In this document: positions 44,533 through 56,759 of the stretch, in pieces
Numbering within the stretch: the first letter of the stretch is position 1
Layout: every line of letters begins with the position of its first letter
Notes under the pieces: model-generated
What the model saw: the letters and a program-made list of their open reading frames with translations, nothing else
Database searches by the model: none
Told to the model about the DNA's origin: nothing
Position numbers and translations under genes: made by a program
DNA from: Bursaphelenchus xylophilus
Lineage: Eukaryota > Nematoda > Chromadorea > Rhabditida > Aphelenchoididae
Reading direction: 5' to 3'
DNA length: 64,000 nt
NCBI GenBank assembly: GCA_904066235.2
Contig: CAJFCV020000005.1
Span: forward strand, 1,364,001-1,428,000

Positions 44533-47500
44533 TTATGGCATGATTGTGGCGGAGTGTTGGAGGTTCTGCTGAAGATGCAGCTGTTCCAACGGATTGCCAC
44601 TCGAGCTCGCCGCCTGCGAGTTGGGCAGTTGCAGCACGTTGCCCAACGGGTTCTGGGCTTGCGTGACGGCCATTGCGGCGGCCGCCGCCGCGTTCAGACC
44701 GAGCTGCGTCATCGCGGCGCTGACTTGGTCGGGCGCGTTGAACGCGTTCTGCGCGGCCATTAATCTGAAAATAGAAGAATAAGAATTGTAAAATACGGGT
44801 CGATTTTTTATTTTTCAGGGAAAATTTAATGTAAAAATGAGTAGAATTTTTTGAATTTTGCAAAAAATCTCAAATTTTGCCTTAGGCAATTATTTGCCGT
44901 AGGGAAAATAGAATGTCATAAAAATGGCCAAAAATTTACACCATAATTTTTCAAGATATATTCAAGATTTCTAGCCCCCACTATCCATAAAAATCAAGAT
45001 TTTTTGATCAAAAAATCTCAAAAAATTTCAAAATTTTTTCAATTTTTCGCCTAAAAATTTCAACGTCAATTACTACTGGCATGTATATCCTTCCCACCAA
45101 AAATCAAATTTTTCCCTGCTGAAACAAAAAAGTTATGGGCAAAAACTGTTTTTTCGTCTGACTCTCCTCATTTCGCATGGTCTCTCGCAAGACTGTTGAA
45201 TATCTCGGCTGTTGTTGGAAAGAGCCGGCTAAAACTTTCAGGGATTGGTGTGTAGATAGCTTAGAAGCTATGTGAAAAATTTTGAGAAAATATGACGTCA
45301 TTTGAAAGAGATTATAAACAAAATTTTTTGAATTTTTCCAAATTTTTTTTTATTTTTTTTTTTGGCATAAATTAATAAAAAATCAAATAAAAATGCCAAT
45401 AAAAGATGTGTCTGCTCCTACTCTCCCAATTTCATCAAAAAAATCGCAAATCCCCTACCTCAACAATTGCTGTTGTTGCTGCTGCTGCGGTGACATTAAA
45501 CCCATCGGTCCCGAAGTGGTCGGGCTCTCCTGCGGCCTGCTCATCTCCTCCTGCTGCTGCTGTAGACGTTGTTGTTGGAGTCGCGCCACCTCCAGCGCCA
45601 AATTGAACTGATTCCCGCCGTTCATGGCCGAGTTGTGGGCCAGGATGTTCTGCTGCTGCTGGTTCTGCTGCTTCTGCTGGAACTGTTGCTGCGCCTCGGC
45701 TTCGGCGCGCGCCTTCATCGCGTGCGACTTCATGTGAGCGTTGAGTGACTGGAAATGCAAAATAAAATGCGAATTTGTGGTTAATAGTGGGTTTTTTGAA
45801 GGTTTGAACGGAATGCCAAAAATTCAGGGTTTCGTTGTGAGAACCAAATCTCAAAGATTTTCTTCAAACAATAGTTTTTATATGGTATTGTCAACCTAGC
45901 AAAAAATTTTTTCACAAAAAATTTGATTTTTTCTCGGAAAAAATCAAATTTTATAAAAATTGAATTTTCTCCAAAAAAGTAAAAAATTCCATGAAAAAAA
46001 GAAAAACATAATTATTCAAAGACGTTTCTAACACTAAAAATAATATTTGACTATCACTTTTCCTCAAAAATTTTTATGTTTTCTCAGAAAAAAATTGGAA
46101 GTTTCCTTTTTTCCCCAAAAAAACCCTTTTTGGTCCCGCAACGAAAATTTCATTTTTCAAAAAATGTGTCATAAAGGCCCACATAGCTTTATTTCATCAA
46201 TAATTTTGATTTTTTCTTGGTAAAAATTAAAATTTTTCCCTTTTCTCTCAAAGAAATTCAAAAATTTTCGGTCCCGCAACGAAAACTTCATTTTTCAAAA
46301 AACTCAGTAATAGTGTCATAAATTGATGAAAAATAGCATTTTTCATCAATAATTTCAATTTTTGCTTGGAAAAAATCGGAAATTTCCCCTTTTCTCTCAA
46401 AGAAACTAAATTTTTGGTCCCGCAACGAAAACTTCATTTTTTGAAAAACTCAGTAATAGTGCACAAAGTCCAAGAAGCTTTTTTTCATAAATATTTTTGA
46501 TTTTTTCTTGAAAAAATTTTGAAATTTTTGCTTTTTTCCCTCAAAAGCTTGTCCCGCAACGAAAACTTCACATTCATTTATTTTACCATGTAATTCCCTT
46601 CAAACGCCTACCTTGACCTTTTCGAAGCGTTTATCACACAGTCTGCAATGGAAGAAGCCGTCGGCCGAGGGCTGCGCGCCTTTCTTGGTTGTTGCGGGCC
46701 GCGGTTTGTGATGCAGCGTTGGTGGCATGGGCGGCAACGAATCGCCGCCATTGAAGAGGTCGATATTGCTGACACTCGGGGGCTGGGAGTAGTTGCCGTT
46801 GCTGCTGCTGGCGGGCGACGGGAACATCTCGTCGTGGAGCCATGGGTAGGCGGTCTGGGAGAACTGGGCCTCCGGCTTCGACAGCACGGGCATTGCCTCG
46901 GGGTTTGGGACGGCGGGGAAGTCGGGGATGGGTTTTTCGCGCTCCGCCGGACTCTGCAAGCGCGGGAATTTCTCGGGCGGCGAGCGACGCGATATACTGG
47001 ACAGGCCGGTCATGTCGCTCTCGGCTTCGGAGATCTCGTCCTCCGAGGACTCGCGCTGATTCTCCGACTGCGTGCGTTGGCGGTTGTCGAAGGAGGTGAC
47101 GTCCAGTTGTTGCTCCAGAAGCATCCTCTTCCTTCGCAAGTTCCTCAACTTTCTGTAGTCGTCCGGACACGCCTTCTTCCACGTATAATAAAACGCGACA
47201 CACTGTTTGACAGTCCGATTCGTAAACTCCATGGCGACTTGATGAAAATCCTTTTCGGACTTGTAGATGGCGTCCTGGAAGGCCGCAATCTCCTCGGGCA
47301 GCCAGCGATCCGTGTCCGTGTAGTTGTTGTTGTAGATGATGGGGTACTGCTCCCAGTCGAGCGTGTCCGAGCGCAGCAGGTCCATCACCGCCGACTGGAT
47401 GTTGCCCTGGTTCTCCATGAGGATGTGCAGCGCCAGCTCCTTGTTGCGGCCGGGCCGCGGGATCGCGTGACTGCACGCCAGCGCCTCGTACGCCGCCACT

Positions 47501-50500
47501 GAAAAATCGGAGGTGATTTTAGGAGAAAAATGATTTTTTTTGTTACTTGTGTAACAACCACTTGACTAACAAAAAATTCATAGTACTCATAAGACTATAT
47601 GACAAAAATCTACTGTAGTAAAAACGTAATAAAACGAAAATTTTTTAAAATTTTCCCAAAAATCACAAAAAATCAAAAAATTCTTCCAAAAATCTCGTTT
47701 TTAGCCCTTCAAAATTTTCGAAACCATTACCACAACTTACCAGCTTTGTCAGGCAGGTGTTCAATGACTTTCGAGTCGAATACCATCTCGTCTCGGTCGG
47801 GAATTGCGGCCAATTCGGCTTCCGTCACCTCTCGGGAGGCCCACTTCTTGACTCGGGCTTGGAAATTCTTGCCGAAATTGATGTGTCTGAAAAAAATTTT
47901 GAATGTAAAATACGCCTTGCACTATCAGTCTTGAATTGTAATCATATTAAAACCAAAATTAATCAAAAAAATTTGAATTTCGATTTTCCCGCCAAATTTT
48001 GGCATTCTGTTTTAGGTGTCAAAAACCGTTTAAAACTGGAAAGCATTCAGTTTCAAAAGCCCCTGAGGCCAAGTTAGATCAAAATCCATCCAAATTTGTC
48101 AAAAATTTTTGAATTTTGATTTTCCCGCCAAAGTTTGGCATTCTGTTTTAGGTGTCAAAACCTGGAGAAAATTGAAGGGCATTCAATTTTAAAAGCTCCT
48201 GAGGGCAACTTCGACCAAAATCAATCAAAATTCCATAAAAAATTTGAATTTCCAATTTTCCCGCCAAACTTTGGCATTCCGTTTTAACCGTCAAAAATGA
48301 TCAGAAACCCCCGAAAATGATCTCATACATACTCGTGAGGTAATAAAATATATTTTATGCCAAAAAAATCCCAAAACTTACGGCGTTACGTCGCTTTCCG
48401 GTGCCAAATACTCGTAATAATCCGAGCTGCTCGACGTTTTCCTTGTCGGCTCGTCCACACTGAACAGCTCTTCACTTTGTACTATCGAAGGTATTGAGGG
48501 CTTTTGGTTGGTCATTATCGACATTTTCCTTGAGGATGGAGTCGAATTCAGCGAACTTCCCGACTCCTTTCTTAGGGCCTCCAAATCGGCAACGAATTGG
48601 CTCTGAAAAGAAATTTTTTTTGTTACAGTAGTAATACAGATGTGTTTTTATCTTTTACAATTCTTTTTTATGTAATGTAAGGAGGATTTGACGTATCAGT
48701 ACTATGATTAACCTTGTGTAAGGCAAAATTTTTGCAAGTCATTTATCTGATGTCTAAAATAAGGTCGGAACTTGGCGGAAAATTGTAAATGAACCATGCT
48801 ATTGGTATTTCTAGATAGCGTGTGGTCTATCGATTACCGAAATGTCGCTTTCTTTGTTGTAAATTCCGAAATGAACCGAAAAAAAACCAAATTTAAGAAT
48901 CTGCAGACCTGATGTCTAAAATAAGGTTGTAACATGACCAAATGGGCCAAATCAAATGTAAAACTCATAATGGTAGATAGTAAATGAGTTTTTGTTTACA
49001 ATCGAACAAAATATTTTGTACTAACACTATTTTTTAAAACTGTTATGCCCAAAATATCAGTTTAGACCTATCTGATGTCTAAAATAAGGTCGGAACTTGA
49101 GCAAATGGGTCAAACCAGACGTGAAGCTTGTAATGGTAGATAGCCAAACAACTCTTATTCACTCTACAGCAAAATATTTTGTACTAACACAATTTTTTTA
49201 ATTGTTATGCCCAAAATATCAGTTTAGACCAATCTGATGTCTAAAATAAGGTCGGAACTTGAACAAATGGGTCAAACCAGACGTGAAGTTTGTAACGGTA
49301 GATAGCCAAACAACTCTTATTTATTTTCCATCAAAATCTTTTGTATTACCCCTATTTTTTAAAACTGTTATGACCAAAACTTCAGTTTAGACCTGTCTGA
49401 TGTCTAAAATAAGGTCGTAACTTGATCGTAGATCAAAAATTTTCCTCAAACTCATTTCCATTATCACCATCATGCTCTACACTTTCATTCCACTGTATTT
49501 TCCTCCATCATAGTCTCTACTTTTACATGTTTTTTGCTTTTTTTGCATCTGCACCATCAATAAAAACCTATCGTAATGTTTTGTTATTCTCCAGATGTTA
49601 AAGCAATAATTTCGTTGCAGCGGCGGGACGTCTGATAAGAGTCTGTTGGGTCCGCATAAACAAGAGAAAAAAAGTCATGTGCTGTCTGTGCAGACGAATA
49701 TAAAACAGCGCCTTTTATTACACAAGGTGAAGAAATCAGGGCCCTAAATTTAGCGCAAATTGCGTGTTTTAGAACGAAAACTGTGGTGTATGGGCGTTGA
49801 ATCAAAGTTTTGAGCATTCAAAAACTATTCAAAAAAAATTTTAATTGATTTTTTTGGCAAAAAATTTGAATAATTTTTTTTTTGAAAGTCGTATTTTAGG
49901 TGTCGAAAACCCCAAAAAAAATATTTTTAAACAAAATCTAAGCCCTATTTATCGCGTATAAACCCCATTTCCATCACAAGAAACGTCAAAAAAATTTGAA
50001 TTTCAAATTTCCCGCAAAATTTTGGCATTCCGTTTCAAGTCCCAAAATTGATAAAAAATGACGTAAACATGAATAATAAGCTCTGTAAAGGTCTCTAGAA
50101 GAATATTTCAAACAAAAATCGCCGTATTTTACCCTATTTTTCCCATAGTTTTCCCCAAACTCACTTCTTTTCCCCGTTTTGCGATCCCACTCAAAAACAG
50201 GCCATTCTTGCGTTGTGGGGCGTTGGCGCGGTTGTCCATAGGTGGTCGGGTGAAGGGTTTTCGGCCGGTCAGCGAGCATCGCGCCTTCTCAATGTCCAGC
50301 GGGTAGTTGCAATCCAAGAGGTCGAGGGGATCCGAATCCGAGGTTTTGTGTGAGGTGGGCTCTTCGTGGCACGACTTTTTGCGCTCTGAAAATGTTAAAA
50401 ATGCTCTTTATTGTATAAAAAATTATTCAAAAAATAACGAGTGCCCTTATCACCTCGTATTTTACAATATTTTATCACTTTTTCCAAAAATTTCAAAAGT

Positions 50501-52128
50501 TTCAAAAAAATTTCCCTACGGCTATAATTAAAAATTTTTTGCAGAATATCCCCAATAAAGCCAAAAACATCATAATGCCGTGACAATTCAAAATTGGTTA
50601 CCATTTTTTAGCCGGAAAATCGGCAAACCTTTAATTTAGCCCACACTTCCAAAGGCCACATTAAAATTCTAATTTCGCCTCAAACTCGAGTAAATACTAT
50701 TGTCAAAATGTATTCTTAGAGAGACTAAAGAACATTTATTTCGTTTTTGACATCTCGGAATAAATTGCAATTACTTTTTGCGGAAACTTGGGCACTTCTT
50801 TTGGAGGCCATCTGATGTCTAAAATAAGGTCGGAATTCGGGTTGGCATCAAAGAAATTTTGCAAAAGCTGTCAGTTTGGAATGCTTAAGAGTGATTAATC
50901 ATAGTTAGAGAGGCAATGATTTTTTTGCTAATAGTATACGAAGACACTGGCCAGTTTCAAAAAAAATTCCGAAAATACCACCTGATGTCTAAAATAAGGT
51001 CGTAACTCACTCAAATCAATATAATACCCATTGAAAATAGTGTTGCTAGGAAGGTTATTATCTGTAATACTCCATAAAGCTTCAAATCGTAAATCTACAC
51101 CATGAAAAAGCTCAGTATTCTTTAAATTATCTAAAGCTCCCGTCTGATGTCTAACATAAGGTCGTACCTGACTCAAATCAATATAATACCCTTTGAAATT
51201 AGTATTGCTAAAAAGATTATGATCTGTAGTATCCCATAAAGTATTAGAGCCTCATCCGATATCATGACAAAAATTGGTATCCTTTAAATCCTCCAAAAAT
51301 CCCATCTGATGACTAAAACAATATCCAAACCCCCATAAATCCAATAATCTCACCCAAAAAGCTCTCCAACTTACCCTTGAGGTCATTTAGATCGTTGCTG
51401 ATATCGTTGTGTTGGAGGGCGGCCGAGGTGCCGGGCGTGGCGGCGTGCGGAAGGTCGGTTTCCGTGCCGTTGGCGTCGTTGGCGAAGGTGTTCATGTCGC
51501 AGCCCATGCGACGTTTCGTCGTCTCGAGGGCGGATTGTTTGCGTTCGGCCAACACCAGGGTCGACAGTTTTCGGTCAGCTGCAAGTTGGGGGAAGTTAGA
51601 AAAATATTGAAAATTTGAATATTCAAATTTTTCAAAAAAATAAAAATCTCGGAATATGCAAATTTTTAGGGTCAAAAATTTTTTTTGATAAGTAAATATG
51701 TGGTTAAAACCATTTTTTTATTTTGAAAATTTGCATATTCAAATTTTCAAAAAAATAAAAAAAATTTTAATATGCAAATTTCTTGGGAAATTTTTTTTGA
51801 TAATTAAATATGCATTTCAGAAAATTTTTTTAATTTTGAAAATTTGCATATTTTAATTTTCAAAAAATAAAAATTTTTTGAATATACAAATTTTTGGCCA
51901 TAGACATTAAAAAATTTGGCAAATAAAAAATGGCAATAATACACGTCAAATTTTTCATATACGATATCATTTTAATGCGTCCGAAGGCATCTTAACCACA
52001 TTACACATTGAACTTTTTGGGCACACGAGACCAACAACTCCCGTTTCGAAACGAATCTCAATTAATTTACAGGACCACTCTTTCGTTCGCCATATAAGAC
52101 CGCTCTCCAGTTCGCCGTATAAGGGCAT
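44533..52128 (-). CDS. saeg-1: ELM2-SANT-C2H2 transcriptional corepressor, MIDEAS/TRERF1/SAEG-1 type (at least 732 aa)
   Basis: Firm exons: 51375-51578, 50165-50385, 48382-48602, 47741-47886, 46612-47498, 45459-45748 and 44533-44764, all joining in phase. An ELM2 domain starts with PHINFGKNFQARV and contains DRDEMVFDSKVIEHLP; it is followed by a SANT domain (RWLPEEIAAFQDAIYKSEKD, then FTNRTVKQCVAFYYTWKKAC). ELM2-SANT pairs recruit class I histone deacetylases. A long Pro/Ser-rich stretch leads to one C2H2 finger (CRLCDKRF, spliced inside, then HMKSH), then Gln- and Ala-rich tracts and the end HSATIMP. C. elegans SAEG-1 and vertebrate MIDEAS/TRERF1/ZNF541 share this layout. A possible first exon at 52071-52128 (MPLYGELESG, donor CCT/GTAAAT) fits the phase but is weak because its DNA contains a short internal duplication. 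Other 5' exons may lie further right. Confidence 0.88.
46130..46560. repeat. Intronic tandem repeat, about 131-146 bp
   Basis: GTCCCGCAACGAAAACTTCA-like words near 46134, 46271, 46417 and 46548. Confidence 0.7.
47985..48300. repeat. Intronic tandem repeat, 136 bp, three copies
   Basis: CCCGCCAAATTTTGGCATTC starts near 47988, 48124 and 48260, exactly 136 apart. A related single copy lies near 50010 in another intron. Confidence 0.8.
48747..49420. repeat. Intronic tandem repeat, 162-163 bp, five copies
   Basis: CTGATGTCTAAAATAAGGTC starts at 48747, 48909, 49072, 49234 and 49397 (intervals 162, 163, 162, 163). It lies in the same long intron as the island at 49.5-49.8 kb, which has no supported gene. 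Confidence 0.92.
50812..51320. repeat. Second array of the 162-bp repeat, four copies
   Basis: The same CTGATGTCTAAAATAAGG core starts at 50812, 50982, 51144 and 51306 (170, 162, 162). The last copy is mutated (CTGATGACTAAAAC) and lies 55 bases from the exon border at 51375. Confidence 0.9.
51620..51910. repeat. AT-rich tandem repeat with TTTGAAAATTTGCATATT
   Basis: Three diverged copies, period about 115-120 bp, just upstream of the exon at 51578. Confidence 0.6.
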
Positions 52129-52619
52129 GGCGGGTGGGATAATTGGGAGTCATGCCGACGGAGGAAGTCCGGAGAAGACAGAGGCTTCTCAGTAGTTTAT
52201 TATTGGAGATTTACAGTAGAAAGAAAGAATAGACTGCTCAGTAGACACTATACTATTTGTTATACCCCAAAAATCGCTAAATAAATAAAGATTTTACCGA
52301 TTTTTTCAAATTCTTTGAACAAATGGGAAAGTATTTTCAAAGTGTCATAACTCTACGGCCAAGGATGAAGTTTCCCTCAAATTTCGGTGAAAAAATCACT
52401 ATGAGTTAGAAATCAAGTGTGGAAAATTTTAGCTCGAGCTTTGCAAGTGATGCGGAGATATTCAGCGATTAAAAAAAATTGAATTTTAGGATTTTTCGAC
52501 CAAAAAAATCTCGATAGCTGCTGTAAAACACGAAATAAAAATATTACACATGTCTTGGCAAATTTTAGATTCAATTTTTATTAAATTTCATCAAAACCCA
52601 GCAGTTGAATTGAAAAAAA

Positions 52620-53105
52620 TCTTTTCCAAAAAGTCTGCACCGTGCAGCGGAAGAAATAGAGCAAATATGCGACCGCACCGTGCAAATTTTCAAATCAAAA
52701 TTCTGCACTGTGCAAATCTTCCAAAACGAAAAATTGCACCGTGCAGTGCAAAAAATAGACCAAAAATGCGACTGCACCGTGCAAATTTTCAAATCAAAAT
52801 TCTGCACAGTGCAAATTTTCAAGAACAAAAAATTGCACCGTGCAAACTTTCAAATCAAAATTATGCGCAGTGCAAATTTAGAAAAACAAAAAATTGCACA
52901 GTGCAGTGCAAAAAATAGACCAAAAATGCGACTGCACCGTGCAATTTTCCAAAACGAAAAATTGCACCGTGCAAATTTTCAAATCGAAAATTCTGCACAG
53001 TGCAATTTTCAAGAACAAAAAATTGCACAGTGCAGTGCAAAAAATAGACCAAAAATGCGACTGCACCGTGCAATTTTTTAAAAACAAAAAATCTGCACCG
53101 TGCAG
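52620..53105. repeat. GCACNGTGC higher-order array
   Basis: About 20 palindromes in three units of roughly 150 bp with ATAGACCAAAAATGCGACTG and TTTTCAAATCAAAATTCTGC spacers. Unlike the 3.2-kb array, most centres are C (GCACCGTGC) when read on the plus strand. Confidence 0.88.
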
Positions 53106-53399
53106 CGAATAAAAATAAAATTTCCGAATCCCGAAACGCCTCAGGCATCTCCTGCAGATGGAAAAAATAGAAATAAATCCGTGAAAAGGGCGAGAAGGAG
53201 TGCGTATATGTACGTTGAATTCCCGAACCCTTCAATTCCATTTCCTCGAACACTGCCCTTTTCCAAAACTGCCGGGACCTTAAAAAATGGACTAATCGAC
53301 TTTCAGTCGGCGGAAAAAAATCTTTCGGGACACAGTGTTCTCAGAAACAATGAGAAAAAACAAAAATATTTCGGAGAATTTTTGGAAAAATACTAATCA

Positions 53400-54400
53400 G
53401 TATTGTGTAAGCCAAAAAAATATATTTTTAATGTATTTGGATTAGAAAAAAAAAAACTTTTAATAAAAAATTTTCAATTTTTAAATTATTTTTTTTTAAT
53501 TTTGAAAAAAAAATTTTTTGAAATTTTAAAAAATTCAAAAAAAAATATTTCTGATTTTAAAGGAATTATTATATACGTCTTATTAACAAGAAAAAATCAG
53601 CATTTTTTTTTATTTTTTGAAATTTCGATTTTTTTTGCGCAAAATGAAAAAAAATTTTAATAAAAAATTCTCAATTAAAAAAAAATATTTCTGATTTTAA
53701 AGGAATTATTATATACGCCTTATTAATCAGAAAAAACCAGCATTTTTTTTTTATTTTTTGAAATTTCAGACTTTTTTGCAAAAAAAAATCAAAAAAAATT
53801 AATTAAAAAATCAAATTTTTTTTTCGAAATTTCTGTTAATTTCTTTTTTTTTTATTTTTTACGCCCAATTAATCATAAAAAATCAGCAAAGGTTTTTGCA
53901 ATTTCATTTTTCTTAATTAAAAAGTTGATTAAACCAAAAAATTCTTTAACCTGCGAAAACACTTTTCGAACAAAACAACTCCGATTTAAAAGTGCAGAGC
54001 GTTTGTTTTGAGAAAAAAAAATTTTGCTGACAAGAAAAAAAAGAGATTTTTTGGGGGGAAACTATAATAAAAAGAGTGGGTAAAAGGGCATGCAGAGAGT
54101 TGAGCCATTACTTTTTTTTGATAAGGTCACGACAGATTCGGGGGGAAAGAAAAAAAAAGAAAATGGGTCACAAGTCTCCTGAGGGGTTTGGGGGAAAAGT
54201 TTTTTTTTTGAAAAACAAAAAAAATGCTTTTGGAGAGAAATTTTGCGGTTTTTGAGGAGGAGAGGACACAAATTTTGAAGCAGGGTTTAGAGAGTTCGAA
54301 ATGCGGAAAGGGTAATTTGAGAGCTTCAGAAGGGCGGAAAATGGAGGAGTGGCTTGTGGGAAATGTTGAAAAATAAAGTGAAAAAAATATTATAGATGAT
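53400..54400. other. Low-complexity AT-rich region
   Basis: Long A and T runs with a twice-repeated segment (GGAATTATTATATACG near 53560 and 53701). I see no gene or definite element. Confidence 0.4.
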
Positions 54401-54404
54401 TTCG

Positions 54405-55080
54405 GACCTAAAAATTGTAAAATACGAATTTTTTTTCTTAATTAAAATTGATGAAATTTGGTGAAAATTTAGATTGAGACTTTCTAAGGGATTTTTCAAA
54501 TTTTTGGCTTGCGTTATGCAGAAATTTCCGAGATTTTTAAGCGAAAAAAATTATAAAATGCGAAAATTTTTTTTTAATTAAAATTAATGAAATTTGGCGA
54601 AAATCAAGATTAGGACTTCCTAAGGGATTTTTCAAATTCTTAGCTCGCGTTATGCAGAAATTTCCGAGATTTTTAAGCTAAAAAATTGTAAAATAGGAAA
54701 AATTTTTCTTGATAAAAATTGATGAAATTTGGCGAAAATTAAGATTGAGACTTTCTAAGGGATTTTTCAAAATTTTAGCTCGCGTTATGCAGAAATTTCC
54801 CAGATTTTTAAGCCAAAAATTTTTAAAATACGAAAAATTTTTCTTATTTAAAATTGATGAAATTTAACAAAGATTAAGATTGAGACTTTCTAAGAGGATT
54901 TTTCAAATTTCTAGCTTGCGTTATGCAGAAATTTCCGAGATTTTTAAGCTAAAAAATTGTAAAATACGAAAATTTTTTCTACTAAAATTATTGAGATTTA
55001 TTAAAAATCAAGTTTTCTAAGGGGATTTTTCAAATTTTTAACTCGCGTTAAGCAGAAATTTCCAAGATTTTTAAGCAAAA
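54405..55080. repeat. Tandem repeat, 135-136 bp, about five copies
   Basis: GCGTTATGCAGAAATTTCC starts at 54511, 54647, 54782, 54918 and about 55045. The core resembles the dispersed AGCTCGCGTTATGCAGAAAC motif at 19.8 and 20.1 kb. Confidence 0.85.
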
Positions 55081-55206
55081 AAAATGTCGATTTTCAAAAA
55101 AAAAAAAAAAAAATTTTCCAAAAAAAAATTTTTTTAATTGACCTAAAATTCGCTAAAAACCCATAAAATATCACACAAAATTCGACTAACCCACCCACCT
55201 AGAAAC

Positions 55207-55470
55207 TCTCCTCCTTATAACCCAAACTCGGCGAGTCCATAAACCATAAAGTGAATCATCTGGTTTCCGGTCGAAAACACGGTCGCATTACCCCAAATGA
55301 CCCACGACGATGTTTTGAAAGCCCACAAAAAGATAAACAGAAGATAAGATCGAGAAAATAAAGTTCGAAAATAGCCGTAGCGCATGATAAAACCTATAAA
55401 CATCGGGCCGTAAGACTTCAAAAACAAAACGTCTGCTATTCCACCGTCAATAATGTTGTCGTCACAAGCT
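55207..55470 (-). CDS. Possible terminal exon of an unrecognised membrane protein
   Basis: On the minus strand an open exon starts after GTTGTAG near 55470 and ends TAA at about 55212. The roughly 84 residues include two hydrophobic stretches (YGPMFIGFIMRYGYF and YLLFIFLWAF) and end MVYGLAEFGL. Composition is coding-like against the flanking repeats. No upstream exon was found, so this may be the 3' end of a gene starting further right, or a pseudogene. Family not recognised. Confidence 0.35.
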
Positions 55471-55509
55471 ACAACAGAGCAAAGAAAAGAGGACTTAAGC
55501 TTCAAAATA

Positions 55510-56230
55510 AGGTGTGCTATTGGAGTTTTCGTCCACAGACAGCTGGGATATTACACATGAAAGTTTAAAAGGGCAAGTCGAGAAAATGGTTAAAAATCTT
55601 TAAAAAAAATTTTAAATAAAATCCAAAATATATATGGATAGTATTTAGAGGCTACTAGCAGTTCTATAACAACATTTACAGCACAATTTTTAGTCAAAAA
55701 ACATCTGAAATCGTCAAAATATTATACTTGATATATTAGACTTGAGCTGGATGGAAAAATTGCAAAAAATCTCAAAAAATCACTAGCTCATAGACTGAAA
55801 TGTCTTTAAAAATCCTTTCAAATACATCTAGCAATATTTCAAGACACATTTCAATAAAAAATTTTAGCTAATAAATGTTGAAAATCATCAAAATATTATT
55901 CATGACACCTCATGTATGCACTTTTGGAAGAATCATTAAAACGTGGCAATTAAATTGAAAATTGTAAATTAAAAGCTGTCTACTATGTTCTACAGAGTCT
56001 AATTTATCAAATAAATTCAATTTCAGCCAGAGATCGGTATGAAAATCAAGCTGTTTGATCAAAATATTGTTTATTACATCATCTGCTTCCCAAAATTGAT
56101 GATTTCTCCAATTTCACCTCGACTTTTCGTCGCCAACCCCCTCCAAATCGACGCAAAACATTGGCAACAGGGTAATCTTTAGTCCGGCCTGCTGGATCCC
56201 CTACATCAGGACCTTCAAGTTTCGCAAAAA
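55510..56230. other. AT-rich intergenic sequence, no gene seen
   Basis: Diverged repeats with ATATTATTCATGACA / ATATTGTTTATTAC words; nothing coding. Confidence 0.4.
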
Positions 56231-56239
56231 GCGCCCGCA

Positions 56240-56700
56240 TTTCACCGTGCCCCCCACTTTTCTGCAGGGGTCCAAACAATTCGAAAACATAAGCTGTTGG
56301 TGTGTGCTAAACTCGGCCGGCCCGTCCCGTGGGGGTCAAAACGGTGCAGGCGGCCGGCCAGCAGCAAAAAACCCCCCGCCGCCGCTCTCCGCTCTCCCGT
56401 CTTTTGCATTTGTAGAGAGAGAGGAAGGAGCGTAAAACAAACGGCCGACAAATGCCTCCACACGGGAGAGGAGGGCCCGTCGGGGGGCCGGCCCCACGCC
56501 GCTTCGCCCCGACTCCAACCCCAAAAAATTGCGAAATAAACAAAAACAGAGGCGGCAGCAAAACAGCGCCGCTTTTAATTACAACGTGATTTGCGAAAAC
56601 GCGACGCCTCGGGAAAATGTTATTCGTCTCGCGGAAGGTCCCGGGGAAAAGGTCGAGAAACTGGACAAAGACCGCATTCAGCCCGCTTGAATTGCATATG
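56240..56700. promoter_or_regulatory. GC-rich island (possible promoter/enhancer)
   Basis: High-GC segment with GGCCGGCC palindromes near 56350 and 56490. It lies upstream of the minus-strand genes. Overlapping ORFs occur on both strands because GC-rich DNA has few stops; none has splice support. Regulatory role is inferred from composition only. Confidence 0.35.
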
Positions 56701-56759
56701 TTGTGATGGATAAAAGTACAGTGAAGATGGTGGAGTAGCATTTGAGAAATTTCGATGCT

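Noticed and set aside
46648..47502. 284-codon plus-strand ORF and a 280-codon minus-strand ORF in a shifted frame
   Set aside because: Shadows of the ELM2-SANT exon 46612-47498, whose correct frame has clear domain matches and splice sites.
56297..56741. Overlapping ORFs of up to 144 codons in the GC-rich island
   Set aside because: GC-rich DNA has few stop codons; no splice signals, domains or frame preference.
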